Shown piece after piece: positions 5,252 through 7,803 of a stretch of 7,803 bases of DNA. The position numbers and the translations under genes were made by a program. The notes beneath the pieces were generated by a model. That model searched no databases. It was given only the letters and a program-made list of their open reading frames with translations, and was not told the origin of the DNA. Source of the DNA: Cyanobacteria bacterium HKST-UBA02 (GTDB taxonomy: Bacteria; Cyanobacteriota; Vampirovibrionia; Obscuribacterales; Obscuribacteraceae); NCBI GenBank assembly GCA_020431945.1, contig JAGQHH010000361.1, positions 1 through 7,803 of the forward strand, written 5' to 3'. Every line of letters begins with the position of its first letter. The stretch's first letter is position 1.

Positions 5252-7306
5252 TCACCTGGCCTCCACCGCTACCGAGACCACCCCGACGAAGTCTTTTATC
5301 AGCTCGAGCATTTGTGCTCGGGTCGCTTTAGACGGGACGAACTCGCAGGCGATCAGGCGGCTTCCCCGTTTCAAATAGAGAACAAACTCCGTTACATTCC
5401 CCTTGTCAGGGTAGGCTATCTCTTGCAGAAACAGCTCTTCGCCTTCCGGTGCTCCGGGCAAGCCGATCTCCCGCCACTGGGCGCCCGCGTCCGCGAAGAT
5501 CTTCTGGTAGAGGGCACCCGCGGCATCGGCCAGGGACGTGTCGCTGGGAGCGAGCTCCGCCAGGTGGATCGTGCAGGTCGTCTGCTTGCCTTTTCCTGGC
5601 TTGGTGCCCCTGGGCAACAGTGCTGCCGGGATTGTCGGCTTGATGTTCTCGGTCAGGTCTACATACCAGCCATGGCGTTTGGGCAGTGCGGTGAATTTCA
5701 TGACTTCGTTGTAGGGAAGCCTGTTGACCTCCAGGTCTATATTCGCTCCTGTTTCCGAAGTCGACGAGGTGAAGGTCTTTTGACCGTCCTCCGGCTCTGT
5801 GGATGTATCTGCAGCTTGTGTCTGGTCGGTGTCGGAGCCCGTTGCTGCTCCCGTCTCGGTTCCGGTGTCTCCCGCGCCGGTTTGTCCGCCCGCATCGCTC
5901 GTGTCGCCAGTTCCGCTGGCTTCGCCCCCGCTCTCGAACGATTTGTTGCCGGAGCCTTCTTCGGTGCTGCCTTCTTCAGTGGTGCCTTCTTCGCCACCGG
6001 TTTTCGTATCGCTGCTGTCGGCATCACCTGTGGTGTCGGTCTTGTCCGGAATCACGAATTTCTTCTGGCTGTTCCACTGGTTGACACCATATATGAGACC
6101 GCCTGTTGCTGCTGCGAAAAGCGCCACGATTCCAATAACGGTGGCGGCGGTCTTGCCGAAGGAGCTGCCTCCCTTGTCTTTGCTGTGACGGCCTCGGCTG
6201 ATACTGGTGTCCGGGCGCTTCTCGGTGGTATCGCTTTTGATGCTCGCTTGCTCGCCGCTTTCCAGGGGACTCTGGCTGGATGTGACTATCTGATGGCTGG
6301 CCGAGGAGAGCATGTGCGGAAGTTGCAGGGTGAGGTTGCCTACCCGGAGGATCTCGTCCCGAAATTCGGACATGCTCGCGTACCGGTCTTCGGGGTCCTT
6401 GCTCAGGGCTTTAGTGATGATCTCCTCGAATCCCGGGGGAAGCTGTACGTCCGGGGCCGCTTCCGAGAAGGGTTTCACCGGATCGTTGAGGTGACGCATG
6501 AGAGTGTCCATGGGCGAGTCGCCCCGGAAAGGCGGAACACCGAGCACCAGCTCGTGGAAGACGCAGGCTAGAGAGTAGATGTCGGATCGGGCGTCGATCT
6601 TCTCGCCGGAGCACTGCTCCGGGCTCATATAGAGCGGGCTGCCGAAGACTTCGCCGGAGGAGGTGAGCTTGTTGATGGTGGAGCCGTCCTGACCGAGCAT
6701 CTTGGCGATGCCGAAGTCGAAGATGGTGAGCGACTCTGTGCCGTCGGGCTCCTGCCTGACTAGAAGATTACCGGGCTTGATGTCCCGGTGCACGACACCG
6801 CGGCTGTGCGAGTGGGCCAGGGCATCGCAAGCCTGGGCGAACAGAGGCAGGGCTCGTTCGGGGCTGAGGCGCTTCTCTGTCTTGAGTATCTCCGCCAGGG
6901 TCTCACCCTCGAGATAGTCCATGATCAGGTAGGGCGTGGCGTCGGGCAGGAGACCGAAGTCGAACACGGTGATGATGTTCTGGTGGCGCAGGGCGCTGAC
7001 CGCTTTCGATTCTTGCTTGAAGCGCTCCAGGAGCTGCGGCACCGAGACCAGGTCCTGACGCAGCATCTTCACTGCTACCGTCCGGTCCATGAGGAGATGC
7101 TTCGCTTTGTAGACGACGCTCATGCCGCCCCGTCCGAGGAGCGACTCTATGTGATACTTCTCGGCGATAGTGGCGCCGATGAATTTGTCCGCTGCTTTGG
7201 GTTTTTTAGACTTCAGGGCCGTGCCATCCTTCGGGCAGACAGCAAGACCGGATGAGTCTTCATGTCCACATCTCGGACAGGTTTTGGTTGGAGCAGTTTT
7301 AGTCAT
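5252..7306 (-). CDS. Zinc-ribbon Ser/Thr protein kinase with one membrane segment and an extracytoplasmic C-terminal domain
   Basis: This is an intact 684-residue kinase. A short zinc-ribbon-like N-terminus has C10-x2-C13 and C24-P-K-D-G; the fourth Cys is absent. The kinase domain (about 51-320) has every key motif: Gly loop GRGGMS (58-63), Lys80 in AVK, Glu99, HRDIKPGN (173-180, catalytic Asp175), DFG (197-199), MSPEQC (227-232), SDIYSLA (Asp242) and DRYA. It should be catalytically active. A low-complexity juxtamembrane stretch leads to a hydrophobic segment at about 386-407. Residues 420-520 are a Gly/Thr/Glu/Asp-rich linker (TEEGSTEEGSG), and about 525-684 form a folded domain outside the membrane, probably a sensor. 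The start ATG has GAGGGA about 8 bases ahead. It is monocistronic, ends at a hairpin, and is divergent from the AIM24-family gene. By eye its codons are richer in G/C than those of genes at 1-5050. Substrates are unknown. Confidence 0.96.
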   Translation of the reverse strand: MTKTAPTKTCPRCGHEDSSGLAVCPKDGTALKSKKPKAADKFIGATIAEKYHIESLLGRGGMSVVYKAKHLLMDRTVAVKMLRQDLVSVPQLLERFKQESKAVSALRHQNIITVFDFGLLPDATPYLIMDYLEGETLAEILKTEKRLSPERALPLFAQACDALAHSHSRGVVHRDIKPGNLLVRQEPDGTESLTIFDFGIAKMLGQDGSTINKLTSSGEVFGSPLYMSPEQCSGEKIDARSDIYSLACVFHELVLGVPPFRGDSPMDTLMRHLNDPVKPFSEAAPDVQLPPGFEEIITKALSKDPEDRYASMSEFRDEILRVGNLTLQLPHMLSSASHQIVTSSQSPLESGEQASIKSDTTEKRPDTSISRGRHSKDKGGSSFGKTAATVIGIVALFAAATGGLIYGVNQWNSQKKFVIPDKTDTTGDADSSDTKTGGEEGTTEEGSTEEGSGNKSFESGGEASGTGDTSDAGGQTGAGDTGTETGAATGSDTDQTQAADTSTEPEDGQKTFTSSTSETGANIDLEVNRLPYNEVMKFTALPKRHGWYVDLTENIKPTIPAALLPRGTKPGKGKQTTCTIHLAELAPSDTSLADAAGALYQKIFADAGAQWREIGLPGAPEGEELFLQEIAYPDKGNVTEFVLYLKRGSRLIACEFVPSKATRAQMLELIKDFVGVVSVAVEAR

Positions 7307-7326
7307 CGACCCGATCCCTCAGCCAT

Positions 7327-7332
7327 ATTGTA
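7327..7332 (-). promoter_or_regulatory. Possible -10 element of the zinc-ribbon kinase gene
   Basis: TACAAT on the minus strand (7332-7327) lies about 20 bases before the ATG, so transcription would start near 7320 and leave a short leader containing the Shine-Dalgarno. No convincing -35 hexamer lies 16-18 bases upstream, so an activator or a weak promoter is implied if it is real. Confidence 0.3.
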
Positions 7333-7358
7333 CTAGGACTTATTGTTTTACTGGGGAC

Positions 7359-7375
7359 TTCGGGAACGCCCCGAA
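7359..7375. repeat. Six-bp inverted repeat upstream of the kinase gene
   Basis: TTCGGG (7359-7364) and CCCGAA (7370-7375) are separated by AACGC. The dyad lies about 30-45 bases upstream of the putative kinase -10, where a regulator could bind. No family-specific operator consensus was recognised. Confidence 0.25.
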
Positions 7376-7630
7376 CTTCGATCCGCAGGCCAGGCAGGCA
7401 GAAAGCGACTCTAGCTCCGAGACGGGCGGGTGAGGCAATTTTAATGAATCCCTGGAGCTAAGCAGGATAAGCCTCCGGAGATGCGCCCGGTTGCCAGCAG
7501 GGGGCGGTTCATATTTGCATATCAAGCGCCGATTTAATGAGCCGAATTGGATACAGTGGATATCTATCCGGCATGTGTCGGGATTTTTCCGGGAGCCAGC
7601 GCGTCAAATACCAGTTTCAGGGGAGTGGTT

Positions 7631-7803
7631 ATGCAGTACGAGATTCTCTATCCGGGCAGCAATGCGATGATCTCAATCAAGCTCGATCCCGGTGAGCACG
7701 TTCAGGCAGAGGCGGGCGCGATGCTTTCGCGAACCGAGGCTATCGATGTGGAAGGCACCCTGGCGGGTGGCTTTGGACGTTCCATGAAGCGGGCCGTTCT
7801 TGG
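7631..7803 (+). CDS. AIM24/TIGR00266-family protein, N-terminal part (runs off the window)
   Basis: The ATG at 7631 has GGGGAG 5 bases ahead, a strong Shine-Dalgarno. The 57 visible codons begin MQYEILYPGSNAMISIKLDP and continue GEHVQAEAGAMLSR and VEGTLAGGFGRSMKRAVLG. This matches the start of the AIM24 family (COG2013/TIGR00266): an M-x-Y-E-I start, the signature EAGAM about 27 residues in, then a Gly-rich stretch before a K/R-R motif. Members form a beta-rich fold and are found in many bacteria and, as Aim24, in mitochondria. Their molecular role in bacteria is poorly known. The gene is divergent from the zinc-ribbon kinase and shares its upstream region, but a functional link is not shown. 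The 3' end is outside the window. Confidence 0.92.
   Translation, partial: MQYEILYPGSNAMISIKLDPGEHVQAEAGAMLSRTEAIDVEGTLAGGFGRSMKRAVL

Larger units (their letters stand above)
7307..7630. other. Divergent intergenic region between the kinase and AIM24-family genes
   Basis: These 324 bases hold no convincing gene. A 61-codon minus-strand frame (7525-7340) lacks a Shine-Dalgarno sequence and a recognisable motif. The kinase -10 candidate lies at 7327-7332. A dyad, TTCGGG-AACGC-CCCGAA (7359-7375), sits just upstream and could be an operator or a chance hairpin. No strong sigma70 promoter was found for the plus-strand gene, although T/A-rich stretches at about 7506-7540 and 7547-7570 could hold one. 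No terminator is expected between divergent genes, and none was seen. Confidence 0.5.

Noticed and set aside
5240..6571. Plus-strand 443-codon frame.
   Set aside because: It is antisense to the zinc-ribbon kinase, whose motifs are complete. The opposite frame is long only because of the kinase's codon composition and low-complexity linker, and its translation has no recognisable domain.
6788..7255. Plus-strand 155-codon frame.
   Set aside because: It is antisense to the kinase catalytic domain, with no domain and no Shine-Dalgarno support.
7340..7525. Minus-strand 61-codon frame in the divergent intergenic region.
   Set aside because: It has no Shine-Dalgarno before its ATG and no recognisable motif, and it sits where the promoters of two divergent genes are expected.

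Overview
The window looks like chromosomal DNA from a free-living bacterium that makes heavy use of eukaryote-like signalling and solenoid-repeat proteins. It holds two Hanks-type Ser/Thr kinases, a HEAT-repeat segment, a TPR-type protein and a leucine-rich-repeat protein, together with a tRNA-Leu, an orphan antitoxin and an AIM24-family gene. The N-terminal zinc-ribbon kinase and the repeat-protein style suggest the Obscuribacterales/Melainabacteria (Vampirovibrionia) or a similar lineage. That placement is an inference from style, not from a marker gene.

Layout. Positions 1-615 (+) hold the C-terminal part of a membrane-anchored Ser/Thr kinase that enters from outside the window. A HEAT-repeat frame follows at once (open from 564, ends at 941). 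It is one reading frame off and was probably once the C-terminal domain of the same protein. After a 134-bp gap comes an intact 727-residue TPR-like protein (1076-3259, +). Positions 3255-3632 (-) are a decay zone. It contains a PIN-domain toxin gene broken by frame changes and truncated, followed directly by a relic that resembles the N-terminus of an IS66-type TnpA. Upstream on the same strand is the intact cognate antitoxin (3638-4084, -), with a near-consensus sigma70 promoter at 4120-4148. Next is a cytoplasmic LRR protein (4194-5048, -), then tRNA-Leu(UAG) (5105-5188, -), a hairpin (5203-5233), and a large zinc-ribbon/Ser-Thr kinase with an extracytoplasmic C-terminal domain (5252-7306, -). 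A 324-bp divergent intergenic region leads to the start of an AIM24/TIGR00266-family gene (7631 to beyond the window, +).

How the parts fit together. The block between 1 and about 5100, on the 3' side of the tRNA, has an accessory-region character: degraded genes, an orphan antitoxin, an IS relic and unrecognised repeat proteins. By eye its codon use is less GC-rich than that of the kinase gene beyond the tRNA. The kinases and repeat proteins may share signalling roles, but nothing in the sequence links them directly. The best-supported new reading is the decayed toxin and transposase relics between 3255 and 3632, where a forward-strand small ORF with a perfect Shine-Dalgarno sequence would otherwise be called. 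A tandem TCGAAA repeat found in front of both the antitoxin and the LRR gene is also notable.
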